Source: an uncultured Lachnospiraceae bacterium
GTDB lineage: Bacteria > Bacillota > Clostridia > Lachnospirales > Lachnospiraceae
DNA length: 64,000 bases
Assembly (NCBI GenBank): GCA_900316665.1
Contig: ONDV01000001.1
Location: forward strand, 35,221 to 99,220
Reading direction: 5' to 3'
Shown in pieces: positions 8,065 to 16,420 of this stretch (its first letter is position 1; every line of letters begins with the position of its first letter). A program made the position numbers and the translations under genes. The notes below the pieces were generated by a model, which worked only from the letters and a program-made list of their open reading frames with translations, was not told where the DNA came from and searched no databases.

Positions 8065-9369
8065 TCAGATCCTGTGCAGATACTCACGTATCTCCCAGTC
8101 TGTAACTTCGCCGGCATAGCGTTCCCATTCGCATGCTTTTTTGTCGGAATATATCCTGACATAATTTTCTCCGCATACCTCATTCATGAATTTGTCTCCG
8201 GAGAAAACATCTATGGCATCTCTCAGCGTTCTGGGAAGCGTACCCGTGCTTGTATCAGGTTCCGGAAGCGAAGTCTTCTTTTCTACACCATCAAGTCCGG
8301 CTGCTATCATACATGAAATGACAAGATAAGGATTTGTGGCGCCGTCCGGAAGCTCCCATTCTATAGCGGACTTTCCGTTTTCACCCTTCATCACTCTTAC
8401 CGGAGCATTGTAATCATCCAAAGACCAGTAAATCCCCTTTTCGGTATAGAACCTTCCGCCGCTTCTCTTATAAGAATTGACAATGGGATTTGCAATTGCA
8501 GTCATGGCTGCCATATGATCAAGTATTCCTGCCAGAAAATGCTTTCCGTCTTCTGACAGACCGGTCGGATCAGACTTGTCTGTGATCTTGTCCTTGCTTC
8601 CGTCAGCAGCAACAATATTAAGAGCCATGGCTGAGCCCGGCAGATCTGTTCTGGGCTTCGGCATAAAAGTAGCATGAAAACCATGACGGCCGGCAATTGT
8701 TCTCACGGTATTTCTGAGCGTAAGTATCTGGTCTGCCATCTTGACGCCTTTTGCGCGTCTGAAAGCGACGGCATGCTGCGCGGGAGCATCTTCATGGTGA
8801 GACGATTCCATCTCAAAGCCCAGCTCCTCGAGAGCATATATTATGTCACGTCTGGCATTTTCACCCGAATCAAGAGGCGCCATATCAAGGTATAAAGCTC
8901 TCTCTTTTGTAGTATTTGTAGGATAGCCGTCCTCGTCCGTATCAAAGAGGAAGAATTCGCATTCAGGATTCATCTCGAACTCAAATCCCATACTCTTTGC
9001 GCGTTTTAAAACATTTCTAAGAATAAACCTGGGACTCGGGGTTATAAGATTTCCTTTCTCGTCAGCCAGATCACAGAGGAATCTCGCCACCTTGCCCTGC
9101 TGAGGTCTCCAGGGAAGTATGGCAAATGTGTCCGGATCAGGAATAAGATATATATTTCTGAGGCCAAACTCTCTTGCGCCGAGTATATGATAACCATCCA
9201 CCGAACATCTGCCGTCCATAGCCTTTACTATCTCTGAGCCGGTAACAGCTATATTTCTCAGCACTCCAAAAAAATCGGAAAACTGCAGGCGTATAAATTT
9301 GACATCGTCATCTTCTATCATCTGCATTATTTCTTCTCTAGGCATATTCATGTCTTTATCACGCTGCAT
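8065..9369 (-). CDS. Glutamine synthetase type I-like protein, probably catalytically inactive
   Basis: 434 aa, same length and overall fold as GSI (beta-grasp start VKFIRLQFSDFFGVLRNIAV, then catalytic domain with NPECEFFLF, Glu136/Glu138). Several GS hallmarks are changed. FDGSSI is replaced by VDGYHI (57-62). The metal-binding Glu of APxQHEI is Ala in APAQHAV (200). The NGSGMHxH motif is PGSAMALN (244-251), so the glutamate-binding His is gone. The Arg-rich APVYIAWSxxNRSxxIR stretch is replaced by EKGIYWSLDDYNAPVRV (310-326). RxExRxPD is AIEWELPD (335-342). HHE (191-193) and NPYL are kept. The pattern suggests a GS pseudoenzyme that may still bind ligands or partners, possibly acting with the adjacent ANTAR protein. 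Genuine synthesis would then rest on GSIII at 11311. Follows pyrG by 45 bp, same operon. ATG at 9351 is an alternative start. Confidence 0.85.
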   Translation of the reverse strand: MQRDKDMNMPREEIMQMIEDDDVKFIRLQFSDFFGVLRNIAVTGSEIVKAMDGRCSVDGYHILGAREFGLRNIYLIPDPDTFAILPWRPQQGKVARFLCDLADEKGNLITPSPRFILRNVLKRAKSMGFEFEMNPECEFFLFDTDEDGYPTNTTKERALYLDMAPLDSGENARRDIIYALEELGFEMESSHHEDAPAQHAVAFRRAKGVKMADQILTLRNTVRTIAGRHGFHATFMPKPRTDLPGSAMALNIVAADGSKDKITDKSDPTGLSEDGKHFLAGILDHMAAMTAIANPIVNSYKRSGGRFYTEKGIYWSLDDYNAPVRVMKGENGKSAIEWELPDGATNPYLVISCMIAAGLDGVEKKTSLPEPDTSTGTLPRTLRDAIDVFSGDKFMNEVCGENYVRIYSDKKACEWERYAGEVTDWEIREYLHRI

Positions 9370-9414
9370 AGCTTGCAGCTTCTCCTTTCATACAAAATTT
9401 AAAAGAACCAACCG

Positions 9415-11028
9415 TCAGCCTTTATTCGTTCTATATTCCACAGCGGCCTGAACCAACCCCGAAAACAGAGGATGTGCCTTATTGGGGCGTGACTTGAATT
9501 CCGGATGAGCCTGCGTGCCGATATAGAAAGGATGATCGGTAAGCTCTATCATCTCGACAATTCTGTCGTCCGGAGACACACCGCACAGCTTCATTCCTTT
9601 TTTCGTCATTATCTCCCTGTAATCATTATTGAATTCATATCTGTGTCTGTGACGCTCGGATATATCCTTCTTCCCGTACAGCTTATATGCAATCGATGTC
9701 TCATCAAGCACACACGGATATGCGCCCAGTCTCATTGTACCGCCCAGATTCTCGACATCGCGCTGTTCCGGCATAAGATCAATGACAGGATGAAGGGTAT
9801 CGGGAGCAAACTCCGTCGAATTGGCATCATGATACGCAAGCACATCCCGCGCAAATGATACGACTGCCATCTGCATGCCAAGGCATATTCCAAGGAAGGG
9901 GATCTTTTTCTCTCTGGCATAACCTGCTGCCATGATCATACCCTGTGTTCCTCTGTCTCCGAAGCCGCCGGGGATCAGTATGCCATCCACACCGTCAAGA
10001 AGTTCTTCGCAGCCCTTTTCTTCGACCTTCTCTGAATCGACCCATCTGATATCTACATCCGTCATAGTCTTGATTCCGCCATGCTTAAGCGCCTCTACGA
10101 CAGAAAGATAAGCATCATGCAGAGTGATATATTTACCGACTATGGCTATCTCCGCCTTATGCTTGGGATGGCGGAGATCCTCGACCATTTTTTCCCATTC
10201 CTTAAGTCCGACAGGCTCGCTCTCAGGAAGGTTCAGGCATTCAAGGACCGCATCAGCAAGGTGCTCCTTCTCCATAAGAAGCGGTACGGAATATAGGGAA
10301 TCAGCATCCAGATTCTGAAGCACATGATTTGCAGGCACATTGCAGAAGAGCGCTATCTTGTCTTTTATAGACTGGGTAAGAGGCATCTCTGTCCGGCAGA
10401 CAAGAATATCGGGCTGAATTCCGATTTCCAGGCATTTCTTTACAGATGTCTGCGTGGGCTTTGTCTTCATCTCTCCTGATACACGAAGATAAGGGATCAG
10501 GGTCACATGGATCATTATGGCATTTTCTCTGCCCACATCATGCTGAAACTGCCTTATTGCCTCCAGAAAGGGCTGGCTCTCTATATCTCCGACAGTTCCG
10601 CCCACTTCAATTATCGCTATACGCTCGTCATTTGGATCACTGCTTCTGAAAAACCTGGACTTTATTTCATTTGTGATATGGGGAATGACCTGGACGGTAC
10701 CGCCGCCGTAATCTCCGTGTCTTTCCTTATTTAATACAGACCAGTAGATCTTTCCGGATGTTACGTTGGCATTATGATCCAGGGACTCATCAATAAAGCG
10801 CTCATAATGACCAAGATCCAGATCTGTCTCCGTACCGTCATCCGTAACAAAAACCTCACCATGCTGAATAGGATTCATGGTACCCGGATCCACATTGATA
10901 TAAGGATCGAATTTCTGCATTGTCACACGATAGCCGCGGGCTTTCAAAAGTCTTCCGAGCGAAGCTGCCGTAATGCCTTTCCCCAGTCCTGACACCACGC
11001 CACCTGTAACAAAAACATATTTTATCAT
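9415..11028 (-). CDS. pyrG: CTP synthase
   Basis: Converts UTP, ATP and glutamine to CTP. 537 aa, normal length. Seen: N-terminal amidoligase domain with P-loop [20 protein letters not shown], the ERFID and [12 protein letters not shown] motifs, and a C-terminal class I glutamine amidotransferase domain with nucleophile GICLGMQ and the His-Glu of AHPEFKSRP. Heads a minus-strand operon with the GlnA-like and ANTAR genes, an unusual partnership that links a glutamine-consuming enzyme to nitrogen control genes. RBS CAGGAGGACAGG precedes the ATG. Its leader contains an intrinsic terminator almost at the 5' end, so transcription of all three genes is probably attenuated. Confidence 0.97.
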   Translation of the reverse strand: MIKYVFVTGGVVSGLGKGITAASLGRLLKARGYRVTMQKFDPYINVDPGTMNPIQHGEVFVTDDGTETDLDLGHYERFIDESLDHNANVTSGKIYWSVLNKERHGDYGGGTVQVIPHITNEIKSRFFRSSDPNDERIAIIEVGGTVGDIESQPFLEAIRQFQHDVGRENAIMIHVTLIPYLRVSGEMKTKPTQTSVKKCLEIGIQPDILVCRTEMPLTQSIKDKIALFCNVPANHVLQNLDADSLYSVPLLMEKEHLADAVLECLNLPESEPVGLKEWEKMVEDLRHPKHKAEIAIVGKYITLHDAYLSVVEALKHGGIKTMTDVDIRWVDSEKVEEKGCEELLDGVDGILIPGGFGDRGTQGMIMAAGYAREKKIPFLGICLGMQMAVVSFARDVLAYHDANSTEFAPDTLHPVIDLMPEQRDVENLGGTMRLGAYPCVLDETSIAYKLYGKKDISERHRHRYEFNNDYREIMTKKGMKLCGVSPDDRIVEMIELTDHPFYIGTQAHPEFKSRPNKAHPLFSGLVQAAVEYRTNKG

Positions 11029-11057
11029 CCTGTCCTCCTGATCTTTTGTTTTTTACC

Positions 11058-11095
11058 AAAAAAGCGCCGGGCAAAAGACTTTAATGCCTTGGCAC
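11058..11095 (-). terminator. Leader terminator/attenuator of pyrG
   Basis: Minus strand: GTGCC-AA-GGCA, 11-nt loop, TGCC-C-GGCGC followed by six T, about 10 nt after the predicted start. In Bacillus pyrG a similarly placed terminator is controlled by CTP through slippage at a GGGC start; that start sequence is not visible here, so the mechanism is open. Confidence 0.65.
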
Positions 11096-11110
11096 TTATA
11101 AACTGTCATT

Positions 11111-11139
11111 AATATACATTCACTCGGCGAAAATGTAAA
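11111..11139 (-). promoter_or_regulatory. Sigma-A promoter of pyrG operon
   Basis: Minus strand TTTACA, 17-bp spacer, TATATT. It is divergent from the glnN promoter 40 bp away. Confidence 0.6.
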
Positions 11140-11179
11140 CCATAAAAACTTTTTCAGCAGACGGATTTCAATATTTCTG

Positions 11180-11208
11180 TTGACAAAACAATTTCACTTT
11201 GATAATAT
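11180..11208 (+). promoter_or_regulatory. Sigma-A promoter of glnN
   Basis: TTGACA, 17-bp spacer, TAATAT. The predicted transcript start falls within a few bases of the hexaloop hairpin at 11218. Confidence 0.75.
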
Positions 11209-11217
11209 CGCTTCAAC

Positions 11218-11256
11218 AGGGCAAAGGCGCTCTGGGCATAGCCCGGAGCGCTTTTT
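11218..11256 (+). promoter_or_regulatory. ANTAR-type hexaloop hairpin plus terminator in glnN leader
   Basis: Hairpin AGGGC-AAAGGC-GCTCT (11218-11233; one G-U pair), loop A1 and G4. Its 3' half forms instead the 11-bp terminator GCGCTCTGGGC-ATA-GCCCGGAGCGC followed by five T (11227-11256). The hexaloop hairpin sits essentially at the 5' end of the RNA, leaving no room for a second upstream hexaloop. 55 bp before the glnN ATG. Confidence 0.8.
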
Positions 11257-11310
11257 CTATTTTTCGGAGTTTTTCCGATTTAGCGGTATAAGTGGAAAGG
11301 AGCTTATAAA

Positions 11311-13416
11311 ATGGCAGATATCTCAATTCCGGAAATCTACGGAAGCATGGTCTTCAATGACAAGGTTATGCATGAGCGTCTCCCCAAGGATACCTACAAG
11401 GCTATCCACAAGACGATCAAGGACGGCACCAGCCTTACACTTGAAGTTGCAAATACTGTTGCAGCTACAATGAAGGAATGGGCAATCGAACATGGTGCCA
11501 CACATTTCACACACTGGTTCCAGCCAATGACAGGCTTCACTGCTGAAAAGCATGACAGCTTCATCAGCCCTCAGTCAGACGGGACCGTGATCATGAGTTT
11601 CTCAGGAAAAGAGCTCATCAAGGGCGAGCCTGATGCATCTTCATTCCCTTCAGGAGGACTTCGCGCGACATTCGAGGCTCGCGGATATACAGCATGGGAT
11701 CCCAGCTCACCTGCATTCGTAAAAGACGGCACTCTCTATATACCCACCGCATTCTGCTCCTACTCCGGAGAGTCACTCGACAAGAAGACTCCTCTTCTTC
11801 GTTCCATGGATGCTTTGAACCATGAAGCAGTCAGACTTCTTCATCTTCTCGGCAAGACCGATGTCACACGTGTAGACACCACAGCCGGAAGCGAACAGGA
11901 ATATTTCCTTATTGATAAAGATCTCTATATGCAGAGAAAGGATCTTATCTTCTGCGGTCGCACTCTTATCGGCGCTCCTGCTCCTAAGGGACAGGAAATG
12001 GAAGATCATTACTTCGGTGTGCTGAAGCCAAAGGTTTCGTCTTTCATGCATGACCTCGACGAAGAGCTCTGGAAGCTCGGCGTACCGGCTAAGACAAAGC
12101 ACAATGAAGTTGCGCCTTCTCAGCACGAGCTGGCTCCCATATTTGAGACCGCAAACGTCGCAGTTGATCATAACCAGCTGACTATGGAAATCATGAAAAA
12201 GGTTGCTGACAAGCATCACATGGCATGCCTCCTTCATGAGAAGCCTTTCGAGGGAATCAACGGTTCCGGAAAGCATGTGAACTGGTCTATGTCAACAGAT
12301 ACAGGCGAAAACCTTCTCGAGCCCGGAAAGACACCTGCCGAAAATACTCAGTTCCTTGTTTTCCTTCTGGCAACGATCGCAGCTGTAGATAACTATGCTG
12401 ATCTTATGAGAATTTCCGTAGCATCAGCAGGAAATGATCACCGTCTCGGAGCAAATGAAGCGCCTCCCGCTGTTATCTCCATTTTCGTCGGCGATGAGCT
12501 CGAGCAGATCCTCGATGCTATCGACAAAGGCATCAGTCCTGAGGATGCAGAGCATACTCTTATGGATATAGGTGCAAAGATCCTTCCTACGTTTATGAAG
12601 GATACTACCGACAGAAACAGGACTTCACCGTTTGCATTCACAGGAAATAAATTCGAGTTCCGTATGCCCGGTTCTTCCGTGTCAGTAGCTGATCCTATTG
12701 TAATTCTCAATACTGCCGTAGCAGAATCGCTCAGAAAGATCAGAAAGACACTTGAAGGAGTGCCTGAAGCAGATCTTCAGCAGAACATAATGAAACTACT
12801 TCAGGAAATCATGAATGAGCATAAGAAGGTCATCTTCAACGGCAACGGCTATACCGATGAATGGATTTCGGAAGCTGAAAAGAGAGGTCTTTATAATCTT
12901 AAGTCCCTTCCTGAAGCTATGCCTTCACTCCTTGCAGAAAAGAACGTAAAGCTCTTCACCCAGTTCCATATCTTTGATAAGAAAGAACTTGAAGCCCGTT
13001 ATGAGATCCTGCTTGAGAATTATTCCAAGACTATTCATATCGAAAGCCTTACAATGCTCGATATTGTCAAGAAAGACTTCATCCCCGGACTTCTTGATTA
13101 TATGTCAGACGTCACTGCTGAAGCGATTTCAAAGAAGGAACTTTCTGACAGCCTGTCAGTCGGTCTCGAAACCGATCTTCTTTCTTCACTTTCATCTTCA
13201 TCTGATGACATTATGAAGAGTGTCAAGAAACTTGATGATGATACAAAAAATGCAGAAGCATTAACTGATGAAAAGACCAAGGCTACAGATTATCATGATG
13301 TGATCTTAAGCGATATGGATGATTTGAGAAAAGTTGTAGATACAGCGGAAGCGCTTATTCCTGCCGCATATCTTGATTATCCTACATATGATCAGCTGTT
13401 GTTCTCACTTCGCTGA
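11311..13416 (+). CDS. glnN: Glutamine synthetase type III
   Basis: ATP-dependent synthesis of glutamine from glutamate and ammonia. 701 aa, the size of GSIII (about 700) and far longer than GSI. Seen: GSIII N-terminal region with ATHFTHWFQPMTG, the signature KGEPDASSFPSGGLRATFEARGYTAWD (near residues 108-134), catalytic core with VDTTAGSEQEYFLID, HNEVAPSQHELAPIFE, INGSGKHVNWSM (glutamate-binding region), NDHRLGANEAPPAVIS and FRMPGSSVSVADP, and a helical C-terminal extension. ATG with AAAGGAG 8 nt upstream. All catalytic motifs are intact, unlike the GlnA-like protein across the divergent promoter region. Probably the main GS. Controlled by the attenuator at 11218-11256; followed by asnB in the same orientation. 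Confidence 0.97.
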   Translation: MADISIPEIYGSMVFNDKVMHERLPKDTYKAIHKTIKDGTSLTLEVANTVAATMKEWAIEHGATHFTHWFQPMTGFTAEKHDSFISPQSDGTVIMSFSGKELIKGEPDASSFPSGGLRATFEARGYTAWDPSSPAFVKDGTLYIPTAFCSYSGESLDKKTPLLRSMDALNHEAVRLLHLLGKTDVTRVDTTAGSEQEYFLIDKDLYMQRKDLIFCGRTLIGAPAPKGQEMEDHYFGVLKPKVSSFMHDLDEELWKLGVPAKTKHNEVAPSQHELAPIFETANVAVDHNQLTMEIMKKVADKHHMACLLHEKPFEGINGSGKHVNWSMSTDTGENLLEPGKTPAENTQFLVFLLATIAAVDNYADLMRISVASAGNDHRLGANEAPPAVISIFVGDELEQILDAIDKGISPEDAEHTLMDIGAKILPTFMKDTTDRNRTSPFAFTGNKFEFRMPGSSVSVADPIVILNTAVAESLRKIRKTLEGVPEADLQQNIMKLLQEIMNEHKKVIFNGNGYTDEWISEAEKRGLYNLKSLPEAMPSLLAEKNVKLFTQFHIFDKKELEARYEILLENYSKTIHIESLTMLDIVKKDFIPGLLDYMSDVTAEAISKKELSDSLSVGLETDLLSSLSSSSDDIMKSVKKLDDDTKNAEALTDEKTKATDYHDVILSDMDDLRKVVDTAEALIPAAYLDYPTYDQLLFSLR

Positions 13417-13454
13417 TTATCTGTCAGATTTCGACCTATAATATTTTTTCGGAT

Positions 13455-13499
13455 GATCTCATGATCTCTGCGGCACAGAAGCCACCGGATCATGAGATT
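13455..13499 (+). repeat. Long inverted repeat between glnN and asnB
   Basis: Eleven-bp perfect arms ATCTCATGATC and GATCATGAGAT, with an inner GGC-ACAGAA-GCC hairpin (13472-13483) whose loop also has A1 and G4. No T-run follows, so it is not a plain terminator. It may be an mRNA-stability or regulatory structure. The ANTAR link is weak since the loop differs from AANGGC. Confidence 0.45.
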
Positions 13500-13527
13500 C
13501 ATTCGGTTTAGAAAAGAGGTACATGTA

Positions 13528-15114
13528 ATGTGCTCCATTCTGGCGTGGTGCCGAAAAGACGCGCCTAAGGACAAATTTCAGGAATCCCTCATGCGAACCA
13601 CATCAAGAGGTCCTGATGCTACCAAGACGATTGATACGGGAAAAGGTCTGATGGGCTTCAACAGGCTGGCCATAATGGGACTGACAGCCTCAGGCATGCA
13701 GCCCTTTCAGTTGGGAGGCGATGCTTTAGTCTGTAACGGAGAGATCTATAATTTCCGTCCGAGAAAGCAGGAGCTTATCACAAAGGGTTATACTTTCTCA
13801 TCTGACAGCGACTGCGAGATTCTGCTTCCTCTTTATAGAGAGCTTGGTTGCAGCATGTTTGAGACGCTTGACGCTGAATATGCTTTAGTTTTATATGACA
13901 GCGTCTCAGATTCCTATGTTGCCGCAAGAGATCCGATCGGCATCAGACCTCTCTACTATGGTTATGATGAAAGCGGAGCCATAATCTTTGCTTCAGAGCC
14001 CAAGAACCTTGTCGGCTTAACTGAAAAAATCATGCCTTTCCCTCCCGGTCATTATTATAAGGACGGCGAATTCGTGCAATATGCTGATCCCGCTCATGTA
14101 GATCATATCAGGCATGACAGTATGGAACTTGTAGCAGGCAATATTCATGATCTCCTAGTTGCCGGTGTCGAAAAGAGGCTTGATTCTGACGCTCCGGTCG
14201 GATTTCTCCTCTCCGGAGGTCTCGACAGTTCGCTCGTATGCGGCATCTCTGCAAAGCTGATGAAAAAACCTCTTGAGACCTTTGCAATTGGTATGGACAT
14301 TGATGCCATCGACTTAAAATATGCCAGACAGGTTGCTGACTATATAGGTTCAAACCATCATGAAGTGATTATTTCAAGAGACGATGTAATAAATGCTCTT
14401 GAGCCTGTTATCGCTGCACTTGGGACATATGACATCACTACGATCAGAGCCTCCATCGGTATGTATCTGTGCTGTAAATGGATACATGAGAATACTGATG
14501 TCCGCGTTCTTCTTACCGGTGAAATAAGCGATGAGTTATTTGGTTACAAATATACCGACTTTGCCCCGAATGCTTTTGCTTTCCAGGAAGAAGCTGAAAA
14601 AAGAGTGCGTGAGCTTCATATGTATGATGTCCTGAGGGCTGACCGCTGCATCAGCGTCAATTCTCTTGAGGCGCGTGTCCCCTTCGGCGATCTTGCCTTT
14701 GTGGATTATGTAATGTCAATTGATCCTGAGATGAAGCTAAATAAATACAACAAGGGCAAGTATCTTCTCCGCCATGCTTTTGAGAACGACCACCTTATTC
14801 CTGACGATATTCTCTGGAGAGAAAAGGCAGCTTTCTCTGACGCTGTAGGTCACTCTTTAAAGGATGATCTGGCGGATTATGCTGAGAGCCATTTCACTGA
14901 CATCGAATTCCAGGAAAAGCGTAAAAAATACACACACGCACAGCCCTTCACGAAAGAATCTCTTCTCTATCGTGAGATCTTCGAGAAATATTATCCCGGT
15001 CAGTCACAGATGGTCAAAGATTTCTGGATGCCAAACAAATCATGGGATGGTCTTCAGAACGTCAATGATCCATCAGCAAGAGTTCTTTCAAACTACGGTG
15101 CAAGTGGAATCTGA
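13528..15114 (+). CDS. asnB: Asparagine synthase (glutamine-hydrolysing)
   Basis: Makes asparagine from aspartate, ATP and glutamine. 528 aa. Seen: N-terminal class II amidotransferase with the nucleophile Cys2 (MCSILAW), SRGPDAT, NRLAIMGL and CNGEIYNF; C-terminal ATP-pyrophosphatase domain with the P-loop FLLSGGLDSSLV near residue 230 and GEISDELFGY. I chose ATG 13528 rather than the upstream in-frame ATG 13492 because processing must expose Cys2 and AAAGAGGT lies just upstream. 111 bp after glnN, so possibly co-transcribed; a strong terminator follows. Confidence 0.95.
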   Translation: MCSILAWCRKDAPKDKFQESLMRTTSRGPDATKTIDTGKGLMGFNRLAIMGLTASGMQPFQLGGDALVCNGEIYNFRPRKQELITKGYTFSSDSDCEILLPLYRELGCSMFETLDAEYALVLYDSVSDSYVAARDPIGIRPLYYGYDESGAIIFASEPKNLVGLTEKIMPFPPGHYYKDGEFVQYADPAHVDHIRHDSMELVAGNIHDLLVAGVEKRLDSDAPVGFLLSGGLDSSLVCGISAKLMKKPLETFAIGMDIDAIDLKYARQVADYIGSNHHEVIISRDDVINALEPVIAALGTYDITTIRASIGMYLCCKWIHENTDVRVLLTGEISDELFGYKYTDFAPNAFAFQEEAEKRVRELHMYDVLRADRCISVNSLEARVPFGDLAFVDYVMSIDPEMKLNKYNKGKYLLRHAFENDHLIPDDILWREKAAFSDAVGHSLKDDLADYAESHFTDIEFQEKRKKYTHAQPFTKESLLYREIFEKYYPGQSQMVKDFWMPNKSWDGLQNVNDPSARVLSNYGASGI

Positions 15115-15121
15115 TATACAA

Positions 15122-15150
15122 AAACGTCTGCTTTCAGGCAGACGTTTTTT
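15122..15150 (+). terminator. Terminator of asnB
   Basis: Stem AAACGTCTGC, loop TTTCAG, GCAGACGTTT, then a T-run. Ten perfect pairs directly after the asnB stop. Confidence 0.9.
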
Positions 15151-15160
15151 ATTTCAATAT

Positions 15161-15187
15161 ACGTTCGCTTTCAGGCAGGCGTTTCTT
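15161..15187 (+). repeat. Degenerate duplicate of the asnB terminator
   Basis: Matches 15124-15150 at 23 of 27 positions and keeps the TTTCAGGCAG core, but the stem is weakened and the T-run interrupted (TTTCTT). It is a tandem copy 37 bp downstream. Confidence 0.75.
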
Positions 15188-15206
15188 GTCAATATGATCA
15201 CAAAGG

Positions 15207-15231
15207 AGTATAAAAAAGTACTTTTGATACT
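15207..15231. repeat. Palindrome with AAAAGTACTTTT core
   Basis: AGTAT and ATACT arms around AAAAAAGTACTTTTG. Sits 8 bp beyond the minus-strand glycosyltransferase stop and could act as its terminator. It resembles the palindromes at 54987 and 58601. Confidence 0.55.
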
Positions 15232-15238
15232 TATATCA

Positions 15239-16420
15239 TCAAAGTTTCACATTCGACATCTCGAATATCATTTTTATTCTGTCATCCATTCTGAAAGCTG
15301 CCTGAATCTTTGCGTAGGCATTTTCCACACACTTTTCCCGTATTCCGTCATTCCTTATGAAAAACTGCATGAGGTCATAGGCTTCTTCATAACTTGAATA
15401 CATTGCACAGTCATTCGAATCAAAATATTCCAAAAGCTCACTCTGGGCGTTACAGAGGAGAAAACCATGACTGGCCATAATATCCAGCATTCTTAGTGGT
15501 ATCCCTGTACCTATACAGCGAAGGGTGGGGCAGAGATTTATTTTGGAATGCCTGAACACATATGGCATCTCAGTCAAATAATCGACAGACGGACGAATAT
15601 CAACAGAAGATAGCATACTCTTTTCTGAATCATTTACTTTATATGAGTAAAGAGCAACATCATCCGATACTTTCTTTGTCATCTTTAAAATCATCAGTCG
15701 GTCTTTATAAGTAATATAATTTGCAATCAGAAAGACCAGCTGCTTTCTCGTCAATTCGTCCGCTCCTGTTTCATTTTTTACATAGCGGGTGACTTTATCA
15801 TTTATGAGATCAGGAATTATCCAGTAATTAAAAAGATTCGACTGAGCGCTTACTAATCCTCTTATGTATCCTTTGAAATATGAATTCTCCGGCATACTTA
15901 AAAGCATAGCATTATAGTCATATGATGTATAAAGATTCCCAACAAAAGATATTTCTGATGTAAGATTTCTTTTTATTCCTGCAGTGTCTTTACCGGCTGA
16001 CATCTTATCAAAGAGATCCGGGTCTGTTGCCAGAGGCATATGGAATACCCGGCTCAATCCTTCTTTTCTATACTGTTCAACCTCACTCCTGTCAAAAAGA
16101 TATATATAATTCGTCTCAAAGTCCATGCAGTCATTTGTCTTCAAATTCTGCGGACAATCATAGCTCCATGCTATATAAGGGAGAGATAATTCATGACAGA
16201 CATTCGCGACAAGAGGCCAGAAATTTACAGTAAAAACAGAATCAATATTATTATCCCTTATATCTGTCATTAACATCTCAAAAAGAACAGGATCATTATA
16301 GACATTTTTGGGGGTAAAATATTTTTTTTCAATAAAATCAGCCTGATCAACCTTAAAGGCCTTTATTATTGTGTCATCAGTATAAGATAAAAAAAGCCTT
16401 GCAAATAATATCTTACTCAT
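15239..16420 (-). CDS. CgeB-like (DUF3880/group 1) glycosyltransferase
   Basis: 393 aa. N-terminal part resembles DUF3880 (VFTVNFWPLVANVCHELSLPYIAWSYDCP around residues 61-90, then YLFDRSEVEQYRKEGLSRVFHMPLATDPD). The C-terminal part has the group 1 glycosyltransferase-like ending (GIPLRMLDIMASHGFLLCNAQSELLEYF, then YEEAYDLMQFFI). No signal peptide or membrane segment, so cytosolic. Start overlaps the stop of the upstream glycosyltransferase gene by 8 bp, so they are translationally coupled. Two paralogues sit by the flagellar genes (35099-38223, broken; 38364-39539). A role in flagellin glycosylation is inferred from context only; donor and acceptor are unknown. Confidence 0.8.
   Translation of the reverse strand: MSKILFARLFLSYTDDTIIKAFKVDQADFIEKKYFTPKNVYNDPVLFEMLMTDIRDNNIDSVFTVNFWPLVANVCHELSLPYIAWSYDCPQNLKTNDCMDFETNYIYLFDRSEVEQYRKEGLSRVFHMPLATDPDLFDKMSAGKDTAGIKRNLTSEISFVGNLYTSYDYNAMLLSMPENSYFKGYIRGLVSAQSNLFNYWIIPDLINDKVTRYVKNETGADELTRKQLVFLIANYITYKDRLMILKMTKKVSDDVALYSYKVNDSEKSMLSSVDIRPSVDYLTEMPYVFRHSKINLCPTLRCIGTGIPLRMLDIMASHGFLLCNAQSELLEYFDSNDCAMYSSYEEAYDLMQFFIRNDGIREKCVENAYAKIQAAFRMDDRIKMIFEMSNVKL

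Noticed and set aside
11058..11095. ANTAR hexaloop in the pyrG leader
   Set aside because: GCCAAGGC is present but pairs with itself or the terminator; no C-AANGGC-G hexaloop with a proper stem can be drawn.
15207..15231. CRISPR-like or MITE unit from the short palindromes
   Set aside because: Single copies far apart, no regular spacing and no spacers; treated only as dispersed palindromes.
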